A stretch of 64,000 nt of DNA from Roseitalea porphyridii (lineage in GTDB: Bacteria; Pseudomonadota; Alphaproteobacteria; Rhizobiales; Rhizobiaceae): NCBI RefSeq assembly GCF_004331955.1, contig NZ_CP036532.1:3100001-3164000 (forward strand). The letters are read 5' to 3'. A program made the position numbers and the translations under genes. The notes under the pieces are model-generated. The model had not been told where the DNA came from and did no database searches. It was given only the letters and a program-made list of their open reading frames with translations. Below, in pieces: positions 48,863-56,913 of the stretch (position 1 is the first letter of the stretch; each line of letters starts with the position of its first letter).

Positions 48863-49650
48863 AGGCGGAAGTGCATGACCTGGTCGCCACAAAAGGCAAG
48901 CGGCAGCTTACCGAGCTCAATGTCGCGTCGCCCGAGCATGCCGCGGCCGCCGAAGCGGCCGGCATCGAGATCATCGTGTCGGGACGGACGCACCTGCGAC
49001 AGGCACTGCGTGCCGCCGCGCCCGACACGCATTTCTGCTTCGGGCTCATCTATGGCGACCACGTCAATGCCGACCAGGCCAAGCGCGCCGCCTTCGATGC
49101 CCTCGCCGACGGCGCCGATTCGATCTATTGCGCCATGCACTTCGACATTGTCGAGGCGATGGCCCGCGAAGGCATACCCGTTGTCGGACATGTCGGCCTG
49201 GTGCCGCAAAAGGCTCGGTGGACAGGCCTGCGCGCGGTCGGCAGGACGGCCGAGGAAGCGATCGGCATCGCCGAGGACGTGCGCCGCTACGAGAATGCCG
49301 GCGCCTTTGCCGTGGAGATGGAGGTTGTGCCGCCACCGGTCGCCGAGGCGATCAGCCGGTCGACGCCGCTGGTCGTCATTTCGATGGGGTCGGGACCGGG
49401 CTGCGATGTGCAGTATCTGTTCGCCTCGGACATTCTGGGCGAAACGTCCGGCCCCATACCGCGCCATGCTCGGACCTACCGCGACTTCCGCGCCGAATAT
49501 GATCGCCTGCACAGCGAGCGGATCGCCGCCTTCACCGAATTCCGGCGCGATGTCGATTCCGGCGCTTTTCCAGATGAAAGCGAGACGGTTGTGATGGCGC
49601 CGGGCCAATGGGAGCGCTTTGCCGAAGCGCTCGCCGAACGCACGAACTGA
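48859..49650 (+). CDS. PanB-like enzyme lacking the metal ligands of ketopantoate hydroxymethyltransferase
   Basis: 263 residues, TIM-barrel of the PanB branch of the PEP mutase/isocitrate lyase superfamily. GHVGLVPQK (H111, Q117) and E155 in VEMEVVPP match PanB's GHLGLTPQ and catalytic Glu181. But the Mg ligands of PanB are gone: GDS (Asp45) reads SGR at 41-43, ADLPF (Asp84) reads IYGD or L, and KIEGG (Glu114) reads CAMH. A standard CH2-tetrahydrofolate-dependent, Mg-dependent ketopantoate reaction is therefore unlikely. It is coupled to the LacI gene (4-base overlap) and precedes the oxygenase genes, so it belongs to the catabolic pathway. True function unknown. Confidence 0.7.
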   Translation: MKAEVHDLVATKGKRQLTELNVASPEHAAAAEAAGIEIIVSGRTHLRQALRAAAPDTHFCFGLIYGDHVNADQAKRAAFDALADGADSIYCAMHFDIVEAMAREGIPVVGHVGLVPQKARWTGLRAVGRTAEEAIGIAEDVRRYENAGAFAVEMEVVPPPVAEAISRSTPLVVISMGSGPGCDVQYLFASDILGETSGPIPRHARTYRDFRAEYDRLHSERIAAFTEFRRDVDSGAFPDESETVVMAPGQWERFAEALAERTN

Positions 49651-49657
49651 GGCGACA

Positions 49658-50749
49658 ATGGCAATTCTCGACCTGATCAAGTTCCCCACCGAACGCGACT
49701 ACAGCCTGACCGGCCCCGAAGCGCAGCGGGCGATCGAAAACGGTCTGGCCGGCGCCGAATGGTATCGCACGCCGATCGATCGCAAGACGATGAAGGCGCT
49801 GATGCGCCGCAGCGACGGCCCGGCCCTGCGCGACACCGCCCTGTGGTTCGCCCTGCTGGCGCTTACCGGCGCGGGCGGCATCGTCCTTTGGGGCTCATGG
49901 TGGGCCGTACCCTTCTTCATCGCCTATGGCGTGCTTTACGGCTCGGCCGCCGATTCGCGCTGGCACGAATGCGGCCATCGCACCGCCTTCAAGACCGTCT
50001 GGATGAATGATGCGGTCTACCAGATCGCCAGCTTCATGATGATGCGCAATCCGGTGGTCTGGCGGTGGTCGCACACGCGCCACCATACCGACACGATCAT
50101 CGTCGGCCGCGACCCGGAGATCAGCGGCATGCGGCCGCCGCAGCTGATCGTCATCGGGCTCAACCTGCTCGGTCTTGTAAGCGCCCCGCAGAGCTTCGCC
50201 GCGCTGGCGCGCAATGCGATGGGCCGGCTGTCCCCCGACGAGGCCGACTTCGTGCCCGAGAGCGAACGGCCGAAAGCGTACTGGATCGCCCGGGCGCACA
50301 TGGCGATCTACGCGGCCACGCTGGTCGCCTGTCTGGCGATTGGGTCGATCCTGCCCGCGATGCTGATCGGCCTGCCGCGTCTTTACGGCACATGGCTGCT
50401 GCTGGTTCTCGGTCTGCCGCAGCATCTCGGACTGGCCGAAGACGTGCTGGATCATCGTCTGAACGCACGTACCGTCCTGATGAACCCGGTGCTGCGTTTC
50501 CTCTATTGGAACATGAACTTCCACATGGAGCACCACATGTACCCCATGGTGCCCTATCACGCGCTGCCGCGCCTGCACGAAGCGGTGAAGCACGATTGCC
50601 CGCCGCCCTCGCCCTCGCTCTATGCCGCCTGGCGCGAGATCATTCCCTGCGTGCTGCGGCAATTGCGCGATCCGCACCATTTCATCCGCCCTCAACTGCC
50701 CGACGGCGCCGGTCCGGCACGGCAGTCGCCGCCGCTCGCCGCCGAATAG
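49658..50749 (+). CDS. membrane desaturase-fold oxygenase (MocD-like)
   Basis: 363 residues. Three His boxes of the fatty acid desaturase/alkane hydroxylase family: HECGH (103-107), HTRHH (139-143) and HMEHH (289-293), with four or so membrane segments between them (about 65-95, 240-275). Binds a di-iron centre in the membrane. Followed at 27 bases by a Rieske ferredoxin gene, the arrangement of mocD-mocE in rhizobial rhizopine catabolism, where these genes are thought to remove an O-methyl group oxidatively. Here too a glycoside-type substrate is suggested by the glycosidases and transporter. A fatty acid role is the alternative. Confidence 0.85.
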   Translation: MAILDLIKFPTERDYSLTGPEAQRAIENGLAGAEWYRTPIDRKTMKALMRRSDGPALRDTALWFALLALTGAGGIVLWGSWWAVPFFIAYGVLYGSAADSRWHECGHRTAFKTVWMNDAVYQIASFMMMRNPVVWRWSHTRHHTDTIIVGRDPEISGMRPPQLIVIGLNLLGLVSAPQSFAALARNAMGRLSPDEADFVPESERPKAYWIARAHMAIYAATLVACLAIGSILPAMLIGLPRLYGTWLLLVLGLPQHLGLAEDVLDHRLNARTVLMNPVLRFLYWNMNFHMEHHMYPMVPYHALPRLHEAVKHDCPPPSPSLYAAWREIIPCVLRQLRDPHHFIRPQLPDGAGPARQSPPLAAE

Positions 50750-50776
50750 AAACCGACCGACACAGTGGAGAGGACC

Positions 50777-51091
50777 ATGCCCGCAATCGACGCGTGCGCG
50801 CTGGACGACATCGAGGAAGAAGACCTGATCCGGTTCGACCATGGCGGCAAGACCTATGCCATCTATCGCATGTTCGGCGAGGAGGTGTTCTGCACCGATG
50901 GTCTGTGCACGCATGAACAGGTTCATCTCGAGGATGGACTCGTGATGGACTATGTCATCGAATGTCCGCGCCACAATGGCCGCTTCGACATCCGCACCGG
51001 CGCCGCCAAGGGTGCGCCGGCCTGTATCGATCTTGCCACCTACCCGGCCCGCGTCGAAGGCGGACGGGTGATCGTCGAGTTGCCCGCTTGA
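50777..51091 (+). CDS. Rieske-type [2Fe-2S] ferredoxin (MocE-like)
   Basis: 104 residues. Cluster ligands C44-x-H46 (CTHEQVHLEDG) and C63-x2-H66 (CPRHNGRFD). A soluble electron carrier of the MocE family. It follows the desaturase-like oxygenase and overlaps the GH31 gene by 4 bases (TTGA), so it belongs to the same transcript. Expected to pass electrons from the FAD reductase of the other arm to the di-iron oxygenase. GGAGAGG ribosome site. Confidence 0.93.
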   Translation: MPAIDACALDDIEEEDLIRFDHGGKTYAIYRMFGEEVFCTDGLCTHEQVHLEDGLVMDYVIECPRHNGRFDIRTGAAKGAPACIDLATYPARVEGGRVIVELPA

Positions 51092-53208
51092 GTGCGCCGT
51101 CGGCGCGCCCCGCCGAGGCCGACGCGCCGTTCCGGCAGGACGGCGGAGCACTCCTGTGCCGCTTCGGCGGCGAGACATTGCGGATTGAACCGTGGGGCGC
51201 GGACGCGATCCGCGTCCGCGCCCGGCCTGGCCTTGAGATTGTCGAGCCCCACGTCAGCGCCCTGCTCGATCCCGCGGCACAGGCGCCCGCCGCGATCAGT
51301 GTCAGCCCACGCTCGGCCGAGATCACCAATGGCCGCATCAGGGCCGAACTGACCATCGTCGAGCGCTACGGCGCCGATGTGAAACGGGAGGTGGTCATCC
51401 GCTTCGTGCGCGCCGATACGGGCGAGGAGCTTCTGGCCGAGACGCGCTCCCATTTCGCCGGCCCGAAAACGCGAAACTTCAAGGCGCTGGCTTCGGGATC
51501 ATGGAGGCTGGAGACATCGTTCAAGGCCCGCGATGACGAGCATATTTGGGGTCTCGGCCAGCCGCAGCACGGCCGGATGGACCTCAAGGGCACCTCGACG
51601 ACGCTGCTGCAGCAGAACGCCCACGCCGTCATCCCCTTCGTCGTCTCGTCGCTCGGATATGGTTTCCTCTGGAACAATCCCGCCGTCGGCCGTGCCGAAT
51701 TCGCCACCAACATCACCCGCTGGACGGCGGAGGCAACGGGGGGGCTCGACTATTGGGTGGTCGCCGGCGACGGCCCGGCCGAGATCGTCCGCGCCTATCA
51801 CGACGCAACCGGTCATTCGCCCGACATTCCCGATTGGGCGCTCGGTTTCTGGCAGTGCAAGCTGCGCTATCGCAATCAGGGCGAACTGCTCGAGGTGGCG
51901 CGCGAGTACAGGCGGCGCGGCCTTCCCCTCGCCTGCATCGTCATCGATTTCTTCCACTGGACCCGCCAGGGCGAATGGCGGTTCGATCCGGCGGACTGGC
52001 CCGACCCGAAAGCCATGGTGGACGAACTGCGTGCGATGGGCGTCGAAACCATGGTCTCAATCTGGCCGACCGTGTCGGCAGCCTCCGATCACTACCGCAC
52101 GATGACCGAACGGGGGCTTTTTCTGACCACCGAGCGCGGCGTGGCGGCGGTCATTCCGTTCCCGGACAAGGATCCGTTTGGTCCGGGTTTCTTCACCTAT
52201 TACGACGCCTTCAATCCGGAGGCCCGCGACTTCCACTGGGACCTCGTCCGGCGCAACTATCTCGACAATGGCATCGAGCATTTCTGGCTGGATGCGTGCG
52301 AGCCGGAGATGCGTCCCGCCCATCCCGAAAATGTCCGCACGGCGCTTGGCAACGGCGCCGAGATGCTATGCGCCTATCCGCTGGCCCACGCGCAGCGCTA
52401 TCGCCAGGGGCTTGACGCCGAGGGCCGCAACGGCATCCTCCTGTGCCGGTCGGCCTGGGCCGGTTCGCAGCGCCACGGCGTCATCCTGTGGTCAGGCGAC
52501 GTGTGGTCGGACTGGGAATGGTTCCGCGCACAGATCCCGGCGGGCCTGCATGCGGGCATGGCCGGCATGGGCTGGTGGACCACCGACATCGGTGGCTTCT
52601 ATGACGGCCATGGCGGCTCGGACGCGTTTCGCGAACTGCTCGTACGCTGGTTCGAATTCGGTGTTTTCTCACCGATCTGTCGCCTGCACGGCTTCCGCGT
52701 ACCCGAAGGCGTACCGCCGCCCGAAAAGGGCGAGAGGGTCAGCTACGGCCAGGACACGTTCAATATCTTCACCAATACTGGCGGGCCCAACGAGATCTGG
52801 TCCTACGGCGCCGAGGTCGAGGGTGTGCTGACCCAATTGCTGCGCGTGCGCGAGGCGCTGCGGCCCTACCTCGCCGATTGTTTCGCCCACTTCGCGCGAA
52901 CCGGCGATCCGATGATGGCGCCGGTCTTCTACCATTTCCCGCGGCAAACCGACGCCATGGCCGACGCAACGCGCTACATGCTCGGCCCTGACATTCTGGT
53001 CGCACCGGTGCTGCATCCCGACGTCAGCGAGATCACCGTGGCCCTGCCCGCCGGCGAAACATGGTTGCACGCCTGGAGCGGTGCGGAACATGCGGGCGGT
53101 TCAAGCGTCACGGTGCCATGTCCGTGGGGCCAGTGTCCGGTCTTCGTGCGCAAGGCAGCAGCGGCCCGGTTCGGCGAGGCTTTTCCGATGCTCAAGCAGT
53201 CGCAATAG
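51088..53208 (+). CDS. GH31 glycosidase (alpha-glucosidase/alpha-xylosidase family)
   Basis: 706 residues from a TTG start overlapping the ferredoxin stop (TTGA); no ATG or GTG is placed better. Central (beta/alpha)8 barrel with nucleophile D402 in EHFWLDACEPEM and acid/base D471 in LWSGDVWSDW; earlier DIPDWALGFWQCKLRYRNQGELLEVAREYRRRGLPL is the family's barrel entry. No signal peptide, hence cytoplasmic. Acts with the GH13 enzyme on alpha-linked sugars; which linkage is not determined. The TTG start and overlap make it depend on ferredoxin translation. Confidence 0.9.
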   Translation: MSAPSARPAEADAPFRQDGGALLCRFGGETLRIEPWGADAIRVRARPGLEIVEPHVSALLDPAAQAPAAISVSPRSAEITNGRIRAELTIVERYGADVKREVVIRFVRADTGEELLAETRSHFAGPKTRNFKALASGSWRLETSFKARDDEHIWGLGQPQHGRMDLKGTSTTLLQQNAHAVIPFVVSSLGYGFLWNNPAVGRAEFATNITRWTAEATGGLDYWVVAGDGPAEIVRAYHDATGHSPDIPDWALGFWQCKLRYRNQGELLEVAREYRRRGLPLACIVIDFFHWTRQGEWRFDPADWPDPKAMVDELRAMGVETMVSIWPTVSAASDHYRTMTERGLFLTTERGVAAVIPFPDKDPFGPGFFTYYDAFNPEARDFHWDLVRRNYLDNGIEHFWLDACEPEMRPAHPENVRTALGNGAEMLCAYPLAHAQRYRQGLDAEGRNGILLCRSAWAGSQRHGVILWSGDVWSDWEWFRAQIPAGLHAGMAGMGWWTTDIGGFYDGHGGSDAFRELLVRWFEFGVFSPICRLHGFRVPEGVPPPEKGERVSYGQDTFNIFTNTGGPNEIWSYGAEVEGVLTQLLRVREALRPYLADCFAHFARTGDPMMAPVFYHFPRQTDAMADATRYMLGPDILVAPVLHPDVSEITVALPAGETWLHAWSGAEHAGGSSVTVPCPWGQCPVFVRKAAAARFGEAFPMLKQSQ

Positions 53209-53381
53209 TCCGATCACTCCCTGACCGGTCTGCGACCTATGATGACCGGGCTTCAGAGCAGATCCGGGGGCAGGCTCTTGACGATGTGTTCGCCGATCGG
53301 GATCGCGGCCGTCGCCGCCGGCGATGGCGCGTACTTCCGGCGGAGCGCAAGATAACGCGACCGGCTCCAACACGATCATCG

Positions 53382-53864
53382 CTACGATCGGACCCCTCCC
53401 GCCTGGATCGGGAACCCCTTGAACGCCTTGACCTCAGTGAGCATCAGGCTGCTGTTCATTTCCTTGATCCCGGGCAGCCGTCGCAGAACCTTGGCCGAGA
53501 GCATTGCATAGCTTTCCAGATCCGCCGTCACGATCTGCAGAAGGAAGTCGGCTGCCCCGGTGATCGAGTAGCAGGCGACGATTTCCGGCACATTCTGGAC
53601 GGCGCGACCGAACGCCTCGGCCTCGTCGTCCGAATGGGCACCGATCTTGACCGACACGAAGGCGATCAGGCCCAGCCCCAGAGCCGACGGGCTCAGGGAT
53701 GCCCGATAGCCCACGATGACCGCGTCTTCCTCCAGCCTTTTGACCCGGCGCCAGCACGGCGAAGACGACATCCCGACCCGCTGGGAAAGCTCGGCATTGC
53801 TCAGACGCCCGTCCCTCTGCAGTTCGATAAGGATGCGGCGGTCCGGTTCTTCCAGTTTGGTCAT
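53382..53864 (-). CDS. Lrp/AsnC-family transcriptional regulator
   Basis: 160 residues. N-terminal winged helix (PDRRILIELQRDGRLSNAELSQRVGMSSSPCWRRVKRLE in order) and the RAM ligand domain (VPEIVACYSITGAADFLLQIVTADL). Lrp-type regulators sense amino acids and control their catabolism. It is divergent from the amino-acid degradation cluster with 145 bases between, so it is the likely activator or repressor of that cluster. Confidence 0.92.
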   Translation of the reverse strand: MTKLEEPDRRILIELQRDGRLSNAELSQRVGMSSSPCWRRVKRLEEDAVIVGYRASLSPSALGLGLIAFVSVKIGAHSDDEAEAFGRAVQNVPEIVACYSITGAADFLLQIVTADLESYAMLSAKVLRRLPGIKEMNSSLMLTEVKAFKGFPIQAGGVRS

Positions 53865-54009
53865 GGCAAGATTTTACCTCGATTCAGGCAGTTTCAGGGA
53901 CAGTCTGCCGACATGGCGCCGTTTCAGGGTGCGAAAGGCATGATCTGCCGCGGCGGCCGTGTCAAGCTGCTCCGAGGGAAAGAGCCTGAAGAGAGGGAGG
54001 AGATTTCAG

Positions 54010-54822
54010 ATGAAGACGCACAGCATTGCCGTTGCAGGAAACACGACACTGTTCGTCCGCGACGCCGGCGAGGGGCGTCCGCTCCTGTTCGTGCCGGGCT
54101 GGACCTTCGGGCACGACGTGTTCGGAGCCCAGCAGGCCGGCTTGTCGGACAGCCATCGCGTCATCACCTACGATCCGCGCGGGACCGGGCGATCGCCCGC
54201 CACGCTGATGGGCAACACCTACGCCCAGCACGGTGACGATCTCGCAGCCCTGATCGAGACGCTGGAGCTGGATGACGTGATCGTCGTGGCCTGGTCCTAC
54301 GGCTCGAACGCCGCCTACGCCTATCTGCGCGCGCACGGCCATGACCGGATCGGCGGCCTTGCCATTCTCGACGAGTCGCCCAAGCCGATGCGCGATGCCG
54401 AGATGGGTTGGGGCGAAGGCAGCGCGGCGGAACTGTCGGCCTATCTGGGCATGCTGCGCGGCGGGCATGCCGAGTTCATGTCCGGCTATGCGCCGACGAT
54501 GATCTCCCGCGAAACGACGGCCGAAGAGATGGACCGCATTCTCGCCTCAAGCCAGTCGACCGAGCCCCATGTCGCCTGGGCGCTGTTCGCCGACGGCGCG
54601 CTCGCCGACTGGCGCGAGGAGGCTCGCGCCATAGCGAGGGCGCGCCCCTACTGGAACGTCGTCAGTGAAGGCCACAAGGACGCGGCATCGGCGTGGCTGT
54701 CCGAAAACGCCCCCGCCGGCAAACTGTCGGTCTATCCCAGCCACATGATGTTCTGGGAATTCCCCGACCGGTTCAACCAGGATCTGCGGGCGTTCGCGGC
54801 CGAAGGAGGAAACGGCTCTTGA
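54010..54822 (+). CDS. alpha/beta hydrolase
   Basis: 270 residues. Nucleophile Ser96 in AWSYGSN (a variant of G-x-S-x-G), oxyanion region FVPGWTFGHDVF, GTGRSP, and a late His in YPSHMMFWE. Acts as esterase, lactonase or haloperoxidase-like enzyme; the AWS variant is uncommon but seen in the broad family. GGGAGGAG ribosome site before the ATG. It opens the amino-acid degradation cluster and overlaps the dehydrogenase gene (TTGA). Confidence 0.85.
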   Translation: MKTHSIAVAGNTTLFVRDAGEGRPLLFVPGWTFGHDVFGAQQAGLSDSHRVITYDPRGTGRSPATLMGNTYAQHGDDLAALIETLELDDVIVVAWSYGSNAAYAYLRAHGHDRIGGLAILDESPKPMRDAEMGWGEGSAAELSAYLGMLRGGHAEFMSGYAPTMISRETTAEEMDRILASSQSTEPHVAWALFADGALADWREEARAIARARPYWNVVSEGHKDAASAWLSENAPAGKLSVYPSHMMFWEFPDRFNQDLRAFAAEGGNGS

Positions 54823-55850
54823 TCGCGCCATCCGAGCATCCCGATTTCGACGCCCACGCCGCGGTCTGCTTTCTGCACGATGCCCGCACGGGCGCCAGGG
54901 CGATCGTGGCCCTGCATCGGGTCGATCCGACGGGCACGCATCCAAGCGTCGGCGGATGCCGGATGCGGGACTATGAAACCACCGAAGAGGCGCTCGGGGA
55001 CGTGCTGCGGCTGTCACGCGGCATGAGCAGCAAGTGCGCCGTCACGGGCCTTCCGTTCGGAGGGGCCAAGGCCGTCGTGCTCGGCGTGCCCAAACCCGCC
55101 GCCCGACCGTGCGTGCTCGATGCGGTGGCCGGTTTCGTCAACAGCTTCGGCGGCCGGTTTCGCACGGGCGTCGATGTCGGCCTGTCCGCGTCGGACGTCG
55201 AGGCGATGCGGACCGCGACACCCTGGATGGTCGGCACCGGGCTGATCCGCCCCGACGCGCTCACCGCTGACGGTGTCTTCGCGACCCTCAAACGCGCCGT
55301 GCGGCACCGGCTCGGGCGCGACGATCTCGGCGGAACGACCGTCGGCGTCCAGGGGCTGGGCAAGGTCGGCCTGCGTCTGGCGCGGCTGCTGCTTGACGAT
55401 GGCGCGCGCGTGCTCGGAGGCGACGTCGACCGGGCCGCCAACGAGGAGGCCGCCGGCATGGGCGTCGAGATCGTCGATCCGGCGAGCCTGATCGGACTCG
55501 ACATCGAGGTCTTCGCCCCGTGCGCCCTGGGCGGCGTCATCGGGCCGGACACCGTCGGAGCGATCAGGGCCAGCGTGATCGCCGGCTCGGCCAACAACCA
55601 GCTTGCGACCGCCGATCTGGGTGACGCGCTCCACGCCAAGGGTATATTCTACGTGCCCGACTATCTTGCCAATGCCGGCGGCCTGATCGCGGTCGCCATG
55701 CAGATCGAGGGCCATGACGAGGCCTGGGCGCACAGCCGGGCGGCGGGCCTTGCCGACCGTCTCGACGAGATCGTCGCCACCGCCCGAAGCCTCGATATCT
55801 CAATCGCGGCCGCCGCCGGGCGGCTCGCGGCGGAACGGCTCGCATCATGA
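54819..55850 (+). CDS. ELFV-type amino acid dehydrogenase (leucine/phenylalanine/valine family)
   Basis: 343 residues from TTG at 54819, with AAGGAGG nine bases upstream and a 4-base overlap with the hydrolase stop. GGCRMRD near 45, catalytic Lys in LPFGGAKAVV near 85, TGVDVG, and NAD-binding GVQGLGKVGLRLA near 180; SANNQLA and YLANAGGL complete the leucine dehydrogenase pattern. Deaminates a hydrophobic amino acid to its 2-oxoacid, which is the substrate type of the ferredoxin oxidoreductase three genes on. Confidence 0.92.
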   Translation: MIAPSEHPDFDAHAAVCFLHDARTGARAIVALHRVDPTGTHPSVGGCRMRDYETTEEALGDVLRLSRGMSSKCAVTGLPFGGAKAVVLGVPKPAARPCVLDAVAGFVNSFGGRFRTGVDVGLSASDVEAMRTATPWMVGTGLIRPDALTADGVFATLKRAVRHRLGRDDLGGTTVGVQGLGKVGLRLARLLLDDGARVLGGDVDRAANEEAAGMGVEIVDPASLIGLDIEVFAPCALGGVIGPDTVGAIRASVIAGSANNQLATADLGDALHAKGIFYVPDYLANAGGLIAVAMQIEGHDEAWAHSRAAGLADRLDEIVATARSLDISIAAAAGRLAAERLAS

Positions 55851-55941
55851 TCGCGCGCGCCGGGCCCGTTGCGTCGATGGCGGCGGCAAACCGCCCTGCC
55901 CGTCGGCCGGATCGTTCGTGCTGGATGGAGGAATTGTCGCC

Positions 55942-56898
55942 ATGATCCGTCGAACCTGGCAGGCCGCGATGATCGGCCTTGCCCGCTCCGCAACAGCGAA
56001 GCGTTTCATGCAGTCGGCGCGCGCCACATCCTTCCTGCGCGACAAATATGTTGCCGGCGCGGACATCTCGGCTGGAAGCGCCCGCGCCGTCGCCCTGATC
56101 AAGGGCCACGGTATCCGCTCGTCCCTGTTCTTCATGGGCGAATATGTCGACGATCCCGCGCTGGTCGCCGAGACCGTCGGGCACAAGCTCACCGCCGCCG
56201 AAGCGTTGGCGGCTGCCGATCTGGACATCCATGTCTCCGTCGATCCGACCCAGATCGGGCAGGTCGTCACGCCGGACGAGGTCGAAGGGCACGCACGCAC
56301 CATCGCCGGGCGCATCGGCGCGCTTGCCGGCAACCGGCAGGGCGTGCACTGCCTGATGCTCGACATGGAGGATGCGAGCGTCACGGATGTGACGATCGCC
56401 CTTCACGACACGCTTCAGGATGCCGGCCTGCCGGTGGCGCTGACGCTTCAGGCCTACCGGCGAAGGACATGGGACGACATGGTTCGCCAGGTCGAGCGCG
56501 GCAGCCGGATCCGGTTGGTCAAGGGCGCCTTCGCCGCCGGGCCAGACCTGGCGTTCCAGACGCAGCGCGAGATCAAGGCCAATTCCCGGCGTCTGATCGA
56601 CCTGATGCTGTCGTCAGAAGCGCGCGAACGTGGCTTCTATCCCATCATCGCCACCCACGACACGGCCCTGCACGAGCACGCCATCGCCGCCGCGCGGCAC
56701 AATGGCTGGGAGCCGGGGACCTACGAGTTCGAGATGCTGCTGGGCGTGCGCGAGGACGTCGCCCGCGACCTTGCGGCGAGAGGCGAACGGGTCCGGCTCT
56801 ATGTGCCCTTCGGCCGCGACTGGTGGCCCCACGCGGTGCGCCGAATTGGCGAGAACCCGCGAAACGCGGTCCTGCTCGCCCGCTCGCTCGTCACCTGA
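55942..56898 (+). CDS. proline dehydrogenase, monofunctional
   Basis: 318 residues, FAD-dependent TIM barrel of the PRODH family: LFFMGEYVDD, LMLDMEDAS, TLQAYRRRTWDD, RLVKGAF, YEFEMLLGV and the double-Arg RLYVPFGRDWWPHAVRRI that grips the proline carboxylate. Feeds electrons to quinone at the membrane. In most alphaproteobacteria PutA is a large bifunctional protein; this short form is separate. GGAGG about 9 bases before the ATG. Confidence 0.9.
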   Translation: MIRRTWQAAMIGLARSATAKRFMQSARATSFLRDKYVAGADISAGSARAVALIKGHGIRSSLFFMGEYVDDPALVAETVGHKLTAAEALAAADLDIHVSVDPTQIGQVVTPDEVEGHARTIAGRIGALAGNRQGVHCLMLDMEDASVTDVTIALHDTLQDAGLPVALTLQAYRRRTWDDMVRQVERGSRIRLVKGAFAAGPDLAFQTQREIKANSRRLIDLMLSSEARERGFYPIIATHDTALHEHAIAAARHNGWEPGTYEFEMLLGVREDVARDLAARGERVRLYVPFGRDWWPHAVRRIGENPRNAVLLARSLVT

Positions 56899-56913
56899 TC
56901 AATGGAGGAGCCG

